From Bradyrhizobium sp. 21 (GTDB lineage Bacteria; Pseudomonadota; Alphaproteobacteria; Rhizobiales; Xanthobacteraceae), in assembly GCF_023073335.1 (NCBI RefSeq), contig NZ_JADPJG010000004.1, forward strand, positions 1 to 64,000: a stretch of DNA of 64,000 nucleotides, given 5' to 3'. The position numbers and the translations under genes are program-made. Within the stretch, counting starts at the first letter, position 1. The number at the start of each line of letters is the position of its first letter. The notes below the pieces were generated by a model, which saw only the letters and a list, made by a program, of their open reading frames with translations, did not search any database and was not told where the DNA came from. Positions 1-8,475 of this stretch are shown here, one piece after another.

Positions 1-120
1 GAAGATGTTATCCAGGATCTTGGCGTTGTTCGGCTCCTGCTCGAACTTCACCAGCTGATTGTCGACAGTGTCCAGGCTCTCGCTGGTCTCCGTCAAAAAC
101 TCCCGCAACAGATCATCCAT
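1..120 (-). CDS. cheA: Chemotaxis histidine kinase CheA, N-terminal fragment
   Basis: Only the first 40 codons are in the window; the gene continues beyond base 1. The translation starts MDDLLREFLTETSESLDTVD, typical of the P1 (HPt) domain at the N terminus of alphaproteobacterial CheA. CheA autophosphorylates on a His of this domain and passes phosphate to CheY/CheB in chemotaxis signalling; that His lies outside the window. The gene follows chpT on the same strand after about 195 bases. The assignment rests on a short but characteristic stretch. Confidence 0.8.
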   Translation of the reverse strand, partial: MDDLLREFLTETSESLDTVDNQLVKFEQEPNNAKILDNIF

Positions 121-250
121 GAAAACAGGCCTTCATACAGGAGGGGCGCGCACGTGACGTGATGCGCCATTTCGGAATGAGGCCAGCTTCACCGCAAAGC
201 GTTTAATAATGGTTGAGTATGTGCAAAAGAACGGAACCAACAAAGAGATA

Positions 251-277
251 AGGCGCTCCGGACAAGCCGAAGCGCCT
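251..277 (-). terminator. Stem-loop after chpT
   Basis: The inverted repeat aggcgct/agcgcct (251-257 and 271-277), with an inner cgg/ccg pair, lies between the chpT stop and cheA. On the minus strand it could end or attenuate chpT transcripts. There is no clean T-run, so the call is weak. Confidence 0.35.
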
Positions 278-315
278 CGTAAAGGATAGATTAACGTTTG
301 CGAGCGGCCGCGCGT

Positions 316-969
316 TTACGAAGCGGTAACGGTGATGGCTTCGCCTTCGTGCGCGAGCCTCACGGTGAGCCCGCAAGCCTCTGCCAACAGCCGCGTATAA
401 TAAGGCTGGATCGCGTGCGCATCAGCGGCAGGGCCCCGCTCGCCGCTCAGAAGCTCGGAGATGTTCTGCGGCAGCCGCGCATTGTGTCCGGTCGCGGTGA
501 TGCGAAAGCTCATCGTCTCGCCCTCGCCGATCGGATCGACCGTCAGCATGCCGCCGCGCGGGATCGTGTGCTGGGAAACGACCAACATGTTGAGCAGCAG
601 CTTGACGCGGTTCTTCGGCAGCAAGAGCCGCGGCAGATTCCACGTGATCGAGCACTTGCCGTCCTCAATGTGGCCGCGCGCCATGGTCTGGGCATCGCCG
701 ACATCGATCTGCGCGCCCGACGAGCCGGCCGCGCCAAAGGCGAGGCGGCAGAACTGGAGGCGGGCGGAGGCCGTCTTGGCGCTCTTGCGAATCAGGTCGA
801 GCGCAAACTCGCGGTCGTCGGGCTTGGGATCGTCGTCGAGCACTTCGAGCCCATTGACGATGGCGCCGACAGGGCTGATGAGATCGTGGCAGACCCGCGA
901 GCACAGGAGCGCAGCGAGTTCGAGCGCATCTGGAGCGGTAGCGGTAGCGGGTGACGAAGCGTCAGACAT
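316..969 (-). CDS. chpT: Histidine phosphotransferase ChpT
   Basis: ChpT is the dimeric phosphotransferase that relays phosphate from CckA to CtrA and CpdR in alphaproteobacterial cell-cycle control. The protein carries the hallmark RVCHDLISPVGAIVNGLE near its N terminus, with the phospho-accepting His at about residue 28. The rest is a degenerate ATPase-like domain (LLLPKNRVKLLLNML and a Gly-rich C-terminal half), as in the PF10090 family. An open frame runs upstream to 1026. The ATG at 969 (MSDASSPATA) is preferred because an AGGA element lies eight bases before it and family proteins start near here. Length is about 217 aa, normal for ChpT. It lies upstream of cheA on the same strand. Confidence 0.85.
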   Translation of the reverse strand: MSDASSPATATAPDALELAALLCSRVCHDLISPVGAIVNGLEVLDDDPKPDDREFALDLIRKSAKTASARLQFCRLAFGAAGSSGAQIDVGDAQTMARGHIEDGKCSITWNLPRLLLPKNRVKLLLNMLVVSQHTIPRGGMLTVDPIGEGETMSFRITATGHNARLPQNISELLSGERGPAADAHAIQPYYTRLLAEACGLTVRLAHEGEAITVTAS

Positions 970-1151
970 AAAGGGGTCCTGGAGGGTTCCTGGAATTGCT
1001 CGGCGCGGACGCGGCGAATCACGCATGCTTGACGAATGCCGCGGGTTCTAACATTCGCAAGCCCGTGGCAGCTAGCTTGCGATCGGTTCGAAGCGGCCAT
1101 AAAGCCGCGGCGAATCACTCGGGGAGGGATGGAATTGCCGATGAATGAGGC

Positions 1152-1982
1152 ATGCAGGTGAAGCGGATCATCGACGACGCGGCCGCATTCGGCCTGATGG
1201 AGCCGCTCACCGCGCTGGTGGTGAGAGCGGGCGAAGCCATCCTCGGCGTCAACCGCTCGGCGATGCGGGTCGACGGCAAGCAGGACGGCTCGCCGGTAAC
1301 CGAGGCCGACCTTGCCGCCGACCGCATCATCGCGGACGGGCTGGCGCAGCTTGCGGGCGACGTCCCGACGCTCTCGGAAGAGCGGACTGAGCTCGCCTCG
1401 CCGCCGTTTCGCGACAGCTTCTTCCTGATCGACCCGCTCGACGGCACCAAGGAGTTCGTCGCCGGGCGCGACGAATTCACCGTCAACCTCGCCATCGTGA
1501 CATCAGGCGTGCCGCTGCTGGGCATCGTCAGCGCCCCGGCGCTTGGGCTGCTCTGGCGCGGCATCGTCGGCCGCGGCGCCGAGCGTGTGAGGTTTGACGG
1601 CGCTACCATCGGCGCTGTCGAGCCGATCCAGACCCGCAAGCTGCCGGCGCCGGGCGAGCCCTGGATCGCGGCGGTGAGCCGCTCGCATGGCGATCCCAAA
1701 AGCGAGGCGTTCATCGATAACAGGCCCAATGCTGTCAGAAAGACGGTCGGCTCGGCCGTGAAATTCGGCCGGATCGCAGAAGGCAGTGCCGACATCTATC
1801 CCCGCTTCGGGCCAACCTCGGAATGGGACGTCGGGGCCGGCTGCGCGGTCGTCACCGCGGCCGGCGGCAGGGTCACCGACGGCAAGGGCGGCGAGCTCCG
1901 CTTCGGCGCGCGGCACGAGAGCGGCTTCATCATCCCGGAGTTCATCGCCTGGGGCGACCCGCAGGCGGTGGTTACTGGCTGA
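1152..1982 (+). CDS. cysQ: 3'(2'),5'-bisphosphate nucleotidase / inositol-monophosphatase family (CysQ-like)
   Basis: A Mg-dependent phosphatase of the inositol monophosphatase superfamily. CysQ members hydrolyse adenosine 3',5'-bisphosphate made during sulphate assimilation. The metal-binding signature DPLDGTKEF is at about residues 94-102, preceded by SEE at about 75-77 and followed by the second signature SEWDVGAGCAVVTAAGG near residue 220. The 276 aa length is normal. It is divergent from chpT, with 182 bases between the two starts. Its 3' end overlaps the convergent YHS gene by 11 bases. The family is certain; the exact substrate (PAP versus inositol phosphate) is inferred from the DPLDGTKEF form of the motif, typical of CysQ. 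Confidence 0.82.
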   Translation: MQVKRIIDDAAAFGLMEPLTALVVRAGEAILGVNRSAMRVDGKQDGSPVTEADLAADRIIADGLAQLAGDVPTLSEERTELASPPFRDSFFLIDPLDGTKEFVAGRDEFTVNLAIVTSGVPLLGIVSAPALGLLWRGIVGRGAERVRFDGATIGAVEPIQTRKLPAPGEPWIAAVSRSHGDPKSEAFIDNRPNAVRKTVGSAVKFGRIAEGSADIYPRFGPTSEWDVGAGCAVVTAAGGRVTDGKGGELRFGARHESGFIIPEFIAWGDPQAVVTG

Positions 1983-2481
1983 GCTTGTCCTGGAGGGCCG
2001 GCCAGCGCTTGCCCACTTCATAGAGGAAGCGCTCGGGATTGGCGGCGAAGGCGTCGCGATTGGCTTCCCGGCTGAACAAATAGAGCCGCTGGTCCGCGAT
2101 CACATAGAAGCGGGGATTGGCGGCATTGGTCACGCCGCGGGCGATGTCGACCGGGTCGTAGCCGCCGAACTGCGGCCCGTAGACCTCGGGATGGGCGATG
2201 AAAGAGGCCCGGTTGCCCTCGTTCCGAAAGCGCCACACTGCGCCCCAGAGATTCGCCTCGAACTCCGCCGTGCCCTGTTCGGCGCCGCCATCGACGAAAT
2301 AGGCCACGGGATCGAAACCCTCGATCGCCACGCCGCTGAAACGGTTGACGACGATCCGCTCGGTGGTGGCCGCCTCTGCCGGCAAGCAGATGATCCAAAT
2401 GCCCGACAGCAGGCAGACCAGAAGGCCGATCAAGGCAATTCCGGGGCGCAAAGGGCTGGCTTCCTGCCGTTGTGCCGTCAT
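1972..2481 (-). CDS. YHS-domain protein, membrane-anchored or secreted
   Basis: About 169 aa. An N-terminal hydrophobic segment (GIALIGLLVCLLSGIWIICL) ends in a possible cleavage region before AEAATT. The mature part contains the YHS-like core GFDPVAYFVDGGAEQG, the repeat-like NRASFIAHPEVYGPQFGGYD and a second similar segment REANRDAFAANPERFLYEVG. Such proteins are widespread in rhizobia and are thought to bind metal or haem-like ligands outside the cytoplasm, but no function is proven. The ATG at 2481 is chosen over 2499 because it leaves a normal-length signal segment. It converges on and overlaps cysQ by 11 bases. Confidence 0.65.
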   Translation of the reverse strand: MTAQRQEASPLRPGIALIGLLVCLLSGIWIICLPAEAATTERIVVNRFSGVAIEGFDPVAYFVDGGAEQGTAEFEANLWGAVWRFRNEGNRASFIAHPEVYGPQFGGYDPVDIARGVTNAANPRFYVIADQRLYLFSREANRDAFAANPERFLYEVGKRWPALQDKLSQ

Positions 2482-2590
2482 AGTTGCTGCGGATAACATC
2501 CGAGTCGAGGGGACATCCGGCGCAACCTAGAGCCGTGCCTGTTGGCGCCAGGTTAAGGAAGCGACCGGATTCGATACCAGGGGTTCTTTT

Positions 2591-3196
2591 ATGACTTTCG
2601 CATCACGCCTTGCTGCGTTCGCGCTTGCCGCGATGGTCGGCTTGATCGTGCCGGCTTCCGCCCAGCAGCCGCCGCCGCCCGATTTGCCGCCGCCGCAGCG
2701 GACGCCGACGCCCAGCACCTATGGGCCGGACGAACTCGTGGGCGCCGGTCACCGCTTCTTCGGCAACGTCTCGCGCGGGCTTGCCTCGATCATCGAGAAG
2801 GCGGTCAGCCAATGGGGCCTGCCGAACGGCTATATCCTGGGCGAGGAAGGCTCCGGCGCCTTCGTTGCCGGCCTGCGCTACGGCGAAGGCACCCTCTACA
2901 CCAAGAATGCCGGCGACCTGCGCGTCTACTGGCAGGGCCCCTCGCTCGGCTTCGACTGGGGCGGCGACGGCGCGCGCACCATGACGCTCGTCTATAATTT
3001 GCCCGCCACCAACGCGATCTACCAGCGCTTCGCCGGCCTCGACGGCTCGGCCTACATCATCGGCGGCTTCGGCATGACGGCGCTCACCGCCAACAACATC
3101 GTGCTGGTGCCGATCCGCTCGGGCCTCGGCCTGCGGCTGGGAGCCAATATCGGCTATTTGAAATTCACCCCGCGCGCGACCTGGAACCCGTTCTAG
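2591..3196 (+). CDS. DUF1134 periplasmic protein (EipA family)
   Basis: 201 aa with a clear signal peptide (LAAFALAAMVGLIVPASA, cleavage before QQPPPP), then a Pro-rich linker and the DUF1134 domain. The domain is rich in Gly and short beta-like segments, with AGLRYGEGTLYT, GPSLGFDWGGDGARTM and the C-terminal motif IVLVPIRSGLGLRLGANIGY. In Brucella the homologue EipA is a periplasmic beta-barrel-like protein needed for cell-envelope integrity. The gene stands alone, divergent from the YHS gene. Family assignment is strong; the envelope role is by analogy. Confidence 0.75.
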   Translation: MTFASRLAAFALAAMVGLIVPASAQQPPPPDLPPPQRTPTPSTYGPDELVGAGHRFFGNVSRGLASIIEKAVSQWGLPNGYILGEEGSGAFVAGLRYGEGTLYTKNAGDLRVYWQGPSLGFDWGGDGARTMTLVYNLPATNAIYQRFAGLDGSAYIIGGFGMTALTANNIVLVPIRSGLGLRLGANIGYLKFTPRATWNPF

Positions 3197-3315
3197 GACT
3201 CGCTGTTCCGATCCAGTTTCCGGATTCACGTTAACAACAGGGCGGGGCTGGCTTTTTGCCGGCCGCCATGCATTGTCATTGGTAAATTTTTCCTTAGCTC
3301 TCGGAGTTCTGGCCG

Positions 3316-4614
3316 ATGGTCGAACCGATCATGTACCTGGCGATCGGTTTCCTGCTCTCGATGCTGTGCGGGCTTGCGATCGTGCCGCTGGTGCATAACC
3401 GCGCGGTCCGCCTGACCACGCGCCGGCTCGAGGCTGCCACCCCCTTGTCGATGGCCGAGATCCAGGCCGACAAGGACCAGCTCCGCGCCGAATTCGCCAT
3501 GTCGGCGCGACGGCTCGAGATGAGCGTCGACCAGCTCAAGAACAAGACCACGAGCCAGCTCGCCGAGCTCGGCAAGAAGAGCGACGCCATCAACCGCATG
3601 AAGATCGAGCTCGGCGAGAAGAATGCCACGATCTTCGCTCTCGAAGCGCGCGAGAAGGCGGTGAAGGAGCAGCTCCGCGCGACGGAAGAGGAATTCAACA
3701 CCAAGACCGAGGCGCTGCGCGCCGCCGAGCATGCGCTGACCGACAAGCAGGGCGAGCTCGCAAAGATCAACTCCGAGCTCTCCGACCGCTCGATGATGGC
3801 GGAGAGCCGTCAGGTCGAGCTGGTCGCGGTCCGTGCGCAGATCGAAGAGCTGAAGAACCGCGTCGGCGATGCCGAGAAGGAATTTGCCGCGACACAGGCG
3901 CGGCTGGCGCAGGAGCGTACCGACTCCGAGACCGCCTCGCGCGAGCTCGGCGATGCGCGCGGCCGCGTCGAGAATCTGAGCCAGCGCGTCACCGAGCTCG
4001 ATCGACAGCTGATGCTGCAGGTGAAGGAGGCCGAGATGCTGTCGAGCCGCCTCGCCGACCTCGAAGGCCGCCTTGCCACGCAGGGCAAGCTGCTGGCCGA
4101 GCGCGACTACGAGAACAACCAGCTCCGCCAGGCCAACGAGGGCAATGAGCGTACCGTCAAGGAGCTGCGCGTCGAGATCGCGGCCCTGAGCGGGGGCAAA
4201 TCGTCGGCCGCAATGGAATCGCTCCGCGCCGAAAAGACCGCTTTGGAGGAGCAGCTCCGCAGCGCCCGCGACGAGCGCGCAAAACTCCAGCGCGACATCA
4301 ACGCGATCCAGCAGCAGGCCGAGGGTTCCTGGGCGACCGAGCGGATGGAGAACGCGCTGCTGCGCGAGCGCATCAACGACATCGCCGCCGACGTGGCAAA
4401 GCTCGCAATGCAGCTCGAAGGCCCGAACTCGCCGATCGAGGCCCTGCTTGCGGCCGAGGCCGGCCAGCCGCCGAGGCCGGCGCCCCGCCCGGCCAATGAC
4501 GCCGCGACCAACGGCGCGGCCGCAGCCACCCTGCCCGAGGGCGGCGGAACGCTTGCCGAGCGCATCCGCGCACTCCAGGCCCACGCCTCCCGCGCCCGCC
4601 AGCAGGGCGCCTAA
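3316..4614 (+). CDS. Membrane-anchored coiled-coil protein of unknown function
   Basis: 432 aa. One N-terminal transmembrane segment (MYLAIGFLLSMLCGLAIVPLV, about residues 6-26) is followed by a basic stretch. Roughly 330 residues of heptad-like, Glu/Lys/Arg/Leu-rich sequence follow (LAEKN, LEAREKAVKEQLRATEEEF, ERTVKELRVEIAALS) and should form long coiled coils. The tail is Pro/Ala-rich (GQPPRPAPRPANDAATNG) and ends in a short helix (AERIRALQAHASRARQ). The design resembles bacterial envelope or cell-shape scaffolds, but I do not recognise a named family. It is transcribed in the same direction as the DUF1134 gene, 119 bases downstream. Confidence 0.7.
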   Translation: MVEPIMYLAIGFLLSMLCGLAIVPLVHNRAVRLTTRRLEAATPLSMAEIQADKDQLRAEFAMSARRLEMSVDQLKNKTTSQLAELGKKSDAINRMKIELGEKNATIFALEAREKAVKEQLRATEEEFNTKTEALRAAEHALTDKQGELAKINSELSDRSMMAESRQVELVAVRAQIEELKNRVGDAEKEFAATQARLAQERTDSETASRELGDARGRVENLSQRVTELDRQLMLQVKEAEMLSSRLADLEGRLATQGKLLAERDYENNQLRQANEGNERTVKELRVEIAALSGGKSSAAMESLRAEKTALEEQLRSARDERAKLQRDINAIQQQAEGSWATERMENALLRERINDIAADVAKLAMQLEGPNSPIEALLAAEAGQPPRPAPRPANDAATNGAAAATLPEGGGTLAERIRALQAHASRARQQGA

Positions 4615-4676
4615 GCGGCCCCAAAGCGGTCTCACCGCCGAATTGCGTGGCCGGGTGCGGTTTTCGGGCCGCTTTT
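4613..4676 (+). terminator. Possible terminator of the coiled-coil gene
   Basis: aagcggccc (4613-4621, overlapping the stop codon) can pair with gggccgctt (4666-4674), followed by a short T tract. The loop is long, so this is a weak call. Confidence 0.3.
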
Positions 4677-4779
4677 AACGTCTTGGGGCGCCTCGAAACT
4701 TGACACCTTCGGCCCGCACTTCTAAATCGCGGGCTCCAATGCGCCGGCCGGCCGAAAGTCCAGCCTGCATGATGGTCTC

Positions 4780-4854
4780 GGGTGCATAGCTCAGCGGGAG
4801 AGCGTTCCCTTCACACGGGAGAGGTCCAAGGTTCGATCCCTTGTGCGCCCACCA
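4780..4854 (+). tRNA. tRNA-Val(CAC)
   Basis: A complete cloverleaf can be drawn. Acceptor GGGTGCA pairs with TGCGCCC, the D stem is GCTC/GAGC, the anticodon stem TTCCC/GGGAG encloses loop TTCACAC (anticodon CAC), and T stem CAAGG/CCTTG encloses loop TTCGATC. The CCA end is encoded. Anticodon CAC reads the Val codon GTG. The bases just after the CCA lead directly into a decayed integrase gene, so this tRNA is very probably the attachment site of an integrated element. From memory, valine tRNA genes are used by Bradyrhizobium symbiosis islands. Confidence 0.95.
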
Positions 4855-4899
4855 TTCAGCTTTCCAACCAACAGCTAAACGGCTTCTTCCCTTGAAGTG

Positions 4900-5110
4900 C
4901 GTCCCGACAAAGCTGGGGCTCACGGGGCGCTGACGGGCGCCAGCGAGGCTCACCCCCTTCCTTGTTGGCTGGTCCGAGGCCAAGCTCATTCCCGCCGCCG
5001 GCCCGACGATAGCGAAAAACCCATGACCTTCCGCCATTGATGCCGATCAGCAGGCAGAGCCCGCCACCGTCACTGTGCCGTCCAGCCGCCTTGATCTTCT
5101 TCGACTTCCT
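4900..5110 (-). pseudogene. Remnant of a P4-type tyrosine recombinase (integrase), N-terminal arm domain
   Basis: On the minus strand the translation KKIKAAGRHSDGGGLCLLIG and then RSWVFRYRRAGGGNELGLGP matches the N-terminal DUF4102 arm-binding domain of P4-like integrases, whose pattern is HxDGGGLxL...KSWxFRYR...MGLG. The reading frame then breaks in a run of five G (ccccc at 4953-4957 on the plus strand). Removing one base restores ANKEGVSLAGARQ, matching the family's conserved VSLAxAR. The catalytic domain is absent; the sequence ends toward the tRNA. The frameshift plus truncation make it inactive. It supports past integration at tRNA-Val. Confidence 0.72.
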
Positions 5111-5659
5111 CCGCGGCGCCGAGCTTACGCAACCAGAAGGTGCGGAATTCTGCCCCCGGCTCAAGAATCCCGCTTGCACAGCATCCTCTGCTTGCTAGTG
5201 TCAGATAACGCACTTTAAAAGGGAATGGCGATTGGCCGACTTCCCCCGCTGGGCAATCTTGAGAGGACGTCCAAGCGGAAGTCACGTCTGCCGATGCCTC
5301 CTGAAGTTTGTCTTTCGCGGCTCTCCTGATTTCTGGAATTTCGTGGATATGAAAAGGGCTGAACCGCTGTGAATTGCGATAATTCGGCCAACCGCGATGG
5401 CGGCTCGGTGACACCGATCGCCAACTTGATCGTCGCAATGGCGGTGACTCCCCCAGATGAGACCTGCGCCAGCACAGGCACAACGCTGAGGCATCTCCCT
5501 GCATTGCTGGATGCCGCCGGGCAACTTCGCGGCCTGCTCGCCGCGCGGTGCGTTTCGCCGGTCCGCCGCGGCTTCTTGCAGAAGGCGAGACCCCGATTCA
5601 AGCAAGAGGACGTCAAGCTCCATTGGAGCGGTTGGCTGGGGATGCGCTAGGTCTGCGGG
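5111..5659. other. Stretch without a recognisable gene
   Basis: Open frames exist on both strands, but none has a recognisable family, a convincing ribosome site or codon bias. It is probably decayed island-end DNA between the integrase remnant and the FAD enzyme gene. Confidence 0.5.
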
Positions 5660-7111
5660 ATGGTGAAGCGGATGATCAAGACCAATAGCAGCGCGCCGCG
5701 CATCGCGGTCATAGGCGCCGGGATGGCAGGACTCGAATCCGCGCTACAGGCGGCCAATCGTGGATGTCACGTCGAGATCTTCGAGGTTGGCCCGCGGACG
5801 CGCGCGCACCACGTCAATTGGGACACGAGCTTCCATCCGGGTGACGAGAAATCGCGGAGTTGGATCTGTGAGGGATGGGGGCCTGGCGGCGGCCTGTCCG
5901 AGCGTTTCGGTGGACGCACGCTGTGTTATCACGGCGTGCTGCTTGAGCTCGAGCCTGATGAACTGGCGGATTGGGGACCAGTATGGCAGCGCCGACTAGG
6001 CGCCGAAGGCGGACTTTATGCATCCGTCCTGTCCCGCTTGAGACGAGACTATGCTGATCTTCATTCTGACGGTTTCAACGGTGCCGCGAGTGGCTATGGG
6101 CTCCGCAAAGTGCCGCAGGCCGCGCGCGTCGATGCGGCTGGACGGTTCGAGGCATACAGCCCGGTTGCATCGATCAATGCAATGATTGAATCTGGAAAGA
6201 TTGTGCTCAGGCGGGGACGCGTGCTGGCCGTATCTCCCGGGACCGACAAAAGCTGGGATGTCCAGACGTCGCAGAACGGCGGGCACGAGCGCATCGTGTG
6301 CGCGGGCTTTGACGCCTGCATCCTAGCGGCTTCCGCGATCGGCAACATCCAAATTCTGGCTCGCTCGCTTGCGCGCAACATCAGGACCACTATCACCGAC
6401 CATTTCTGCGCCGGCGCCTTTTTGCGCCTTCCGGCGGGGAGTGGCCTTGCTCCATTCAGGCATTCCATGTTGTGGAGCGGGTTCGCGACCATGCCGGAAC
6501 TCAACACCAATATTTTCTTCCTGGAATGCCCCTCGCTGGCAAATGGAGACCGCCTTGTCGAACTCTATGCCGTCGCGGAGCAGCAGGGCGGCGCGAACGC
6601 TTACAGTGAGCTGTTCGTCGAGCTCGCGGGAGAGGACTCGCTACGTACGCATATCAGAGCGAAAATTTCCGCGCGCGACGAAGCGCGGCTGAACGACGTG
6701 CATCGAAGAACCTCGGATTGGGCGGCGCTGTTGGCAGGCTCCAGCCTGGAGGAACTACATTCGCGGCACGACACGGCTACGGAGGCGCATAGCGACAAGC
6801 ATGACGGTTCGGACATACGATGGTTCAAACACGACGCGGCGCAGATCGCAGTTCGGCAGAGCGATCGCTGCAACGCCTATTCCCGCTTCGAACTGCCCTA
6901 TGGGGCCTTCGAACATGAAGCCTGCACCCATCCGATCGGCGATAAGGGGCCGGTTCCCATCTCAACAGACCTGGAGGTGATGGAGCTTCCACGCGTCTAC
7001 GTTGCCGGGCCTGGAATTTTTCCGCGACTCGGGGCCGCCAACCCCGCTCTCAGCATCATTGCCACTTCGCACTGGCTTGGCAACCACGTGGCAGAGGATT
7101 TAGGCGCATGA
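5660..7111 (+). CDS. FAD-dependent oxidoreductase, GMC-like
   Basis: 483 aa. The N terminus has the dinucleotide-binding Rossmann motif IAVIGAGMAGLESALQAANRG (GxGxxG at about 19-24), with an acidic strand end VEIFE. The C terminus VYVAGPGIFPRLGAANPALSIIATSHWLGNH matches the C-terminal FAD-binding signature of glucose-methanol-choline oxidoreductases. The middle substrate domain is unfamiliar, and the usual GMC His/Asn pair is not clear apart from the final Asn in GAANP. It probably oxidises an alcohol or a sugar-like substrate. First gene inside the island, facing the same way as the EamA and FabD-like genes. ATG 5660 is used; an in-frame ATG at 5672 is an alternative. Confidence 0.6.
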   Translation: MVKRMIKTNSSAPRIAVIGAGMAGLESALQAANRGCHVEIFEVGPRTRAHHVNWDTSFHPGDEKSRSWICEGWGPGGGLSERFGGRTLCYHGVLLELEPDELADWGPVWQRRLGAEGGLYASVLSRLRRDYADLHSDGFNGAASGYGLRKVPQAARVDAAGRFEAYSPVASINAMIESGKIVLRRGRVLAVSPGTDKSWDVQTSQNGGHERIVCAGFDACILAASAIGNIQILARSLARNIRTTITDHFCAGAFLRLPAGSGLAPFRHSMLWSGFATMPELNTNIFFLECPSLANGDRLVELYAVAEQQGGANAYSELFVELAGEDSLRTHIRAKISARDEARLNDVHRRTSDWAALLAGSSLEELHSRHDTATEAHSDKHDGSDIRWFKHDAAQIAVRQSDRCNAYSRFELPYGAFEHEACTHPIGDKGPVPISTDLEVMELPRVYVAGPGIFPRLGAANPALSIIATSHWLGNHVAEDLGA

Positions 7112-7570
7112 CCCGGGAGTCGAGGGCGGCGAACCTGATGCGCATCCTCGCCCCGGCGAAACGGCTAATTGCGGCGTAGGGCTGTCGTTGCGCGAGACCG
7201 AAGGATCTCCGGCCTCTCAGCGCTAAGCGTTCATGCCAAGCCGGACGCCCCATCCGCGAGCCGTCGCCGAACAGTTCGGCTCCTTCGGGCTGTTGCGCCT
7301 CTTTCCGCGCACGGCGTTCGTGCTCGTGCTTATAAAGCGGCGCCACCGCGCCATTGGATACGCTCGACAGCAAGACGCTGCCTATGCATCGCATGGCCGT
7401 CAAGGACATTGGCGGCATTGGCGCGGAACGCGCGTACGGAACGCAGTTCCGCCGTTAAGTATAAGAAGACATAGCGAAGCAGCGCAACAATACATCTACA
7501 GGTTGACTTCGACGAGCCGCACATGCGATACATATTTTCGACCAACCCGGCGTAGCGTCAGGGGACGCAT
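7112..7570. other. Intergenic stretch, nothing recognised
   Basis: 459 bases between the FAD enzyme and the EamA gene. Short frames on both strands lack family resemblance. The promoter of the EamA gene presumably lies near its 3' end, where base composition becomes AT-richer (about 7440-7560). Confidence 0.5.
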
Positions 7571-8443
7571 ATGAGCAAAGGCCAATCTTACGCAGTATCG
7601 GCGCTGCTCCTCGCCATGCTTCTCAATGCGACAATGGATGTGTTGACGAAATGGTTGGCGAGCAATCATTCCGTTCTTGAGATCATATTCTTCAGAAATC
7701 TCTTTAGTCTTCTTCCGGTCGCGGTGATTGTTGCACGTGATGGCGGCATTCCAGCTTTGCGAAGCAACCGGGTCCCCCTCAACGTACTCAGAGCTCTGTG
7801 CGGGCTCGCTGCGATGGCGCTGTATTTCATTGCTTACACTTTGATGCCGCTCGCGAATGTCATCGCGATCGGGTTCGTTGCTCCCCTGATTGTCGTCGCA
7901 TTGTGCCGCCTGTTCTTGGACGAGCCGGTTTCCCTTGAGCAGTGGACGGCCGTTGTCCTTGGCTTTTGTAGCGCTCTGGTTATTCTTCAGCCCGACTACA
8001 TCGTCCTGCAATGGCGGGCGCTGTTGCCCATCGCCGGCGCATTCTTTCTGGCAGGATACGTGCTGCTGCTGCGCGTTCTGTCCAAGACAGAAACGCGGAG
8101 CTCGATGGCCTTCTACTTTCCGATCGTCAGCGTTGTCTGTACCGGTGCCACGCTTCCCTGGGTTGCAAGCTCCAGCAGCCTGATGGATCTTGGCCTGCTG
8201 CTGGTCACAGGTTGCCTCGGGGGCATCTCGCTCTATCTACGCAATGAGGCCTACACTGCCGCACCCGCAAGTGTTCTTGCACCCTGTGAGTATACAGGCC
8301 TGCTCTGGGTCGCCCTGTTCGGCGTGATGATTCTTGGTGAGCACCTCTCTATGCAGCTTCTGATCGGCGCCTCAATGTTGATTGGAACCAATTTGTTCGT
8401 GCTTGTGCGAGCCTCTAGGGCAGGCAAACGCGCTGCGGCTTAA
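7571..8443 (+). CDS. EamA (DMT) family membrane transporter
   Basis: 290 aa, almost entirely hydrophobic, with about ten predicted transmembrane helices arranged as two similar halves, as in the EamA/RhaT drug-metabolite transporter superfamily. The first half has DVLTKWLASN, IIFFRNLFSLLPV and the conserved RALCGLAAMALYFIAYTLMP. The second has ALLPIAGAFFLAGYVLLLRV and ends APCEYTGLLWVALFGVMILGE, the usual second-half signature. AGGGGA eight bases upstream supports the ATG. Such proteins export small metabolites. As the only transporter in the island cluster it is a candidate exporter of the cluster product, which is inference. The FabD-like gene follows 32 bases later. Confidence 0.8.
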   Translation: MSKGQSYAVSALLLAMLLNATMDVLTKWLASNHSVLEIIFFRNLFSLLPVAVIVARDGGIPALRSNRVPLNVLRALCGLAAMALYFIAYTLMPLANVIAIGFVAPLIVVALCRLFLDEPVSLEQWTAVVLGFCSALVILQPDYIVLQWRALLPIAGAFFLAGYVLLLRVLSKTETRSSMAFYFPIVSVVCTGATLPWVASSSSLMDLGLLLVTGCLGGISLYLRNEAYTAAPASVLAPCEYTGLLWVALFGVMILGEHLSMQLLIGASMLIGTNLFVLVRASRAGKRAAA

Positions 8444-8475
8444 TCGTTTGAGCCAGACGAAGAACGGAGGCAGTG

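Noticed and set aside
3226..4635. A 469-codon open frame on the minus strand
   Set aside because: It is antisense to the coiled-coil gene; the Leu/Arg/Gly-rich sequence is the mirror of its heptads.
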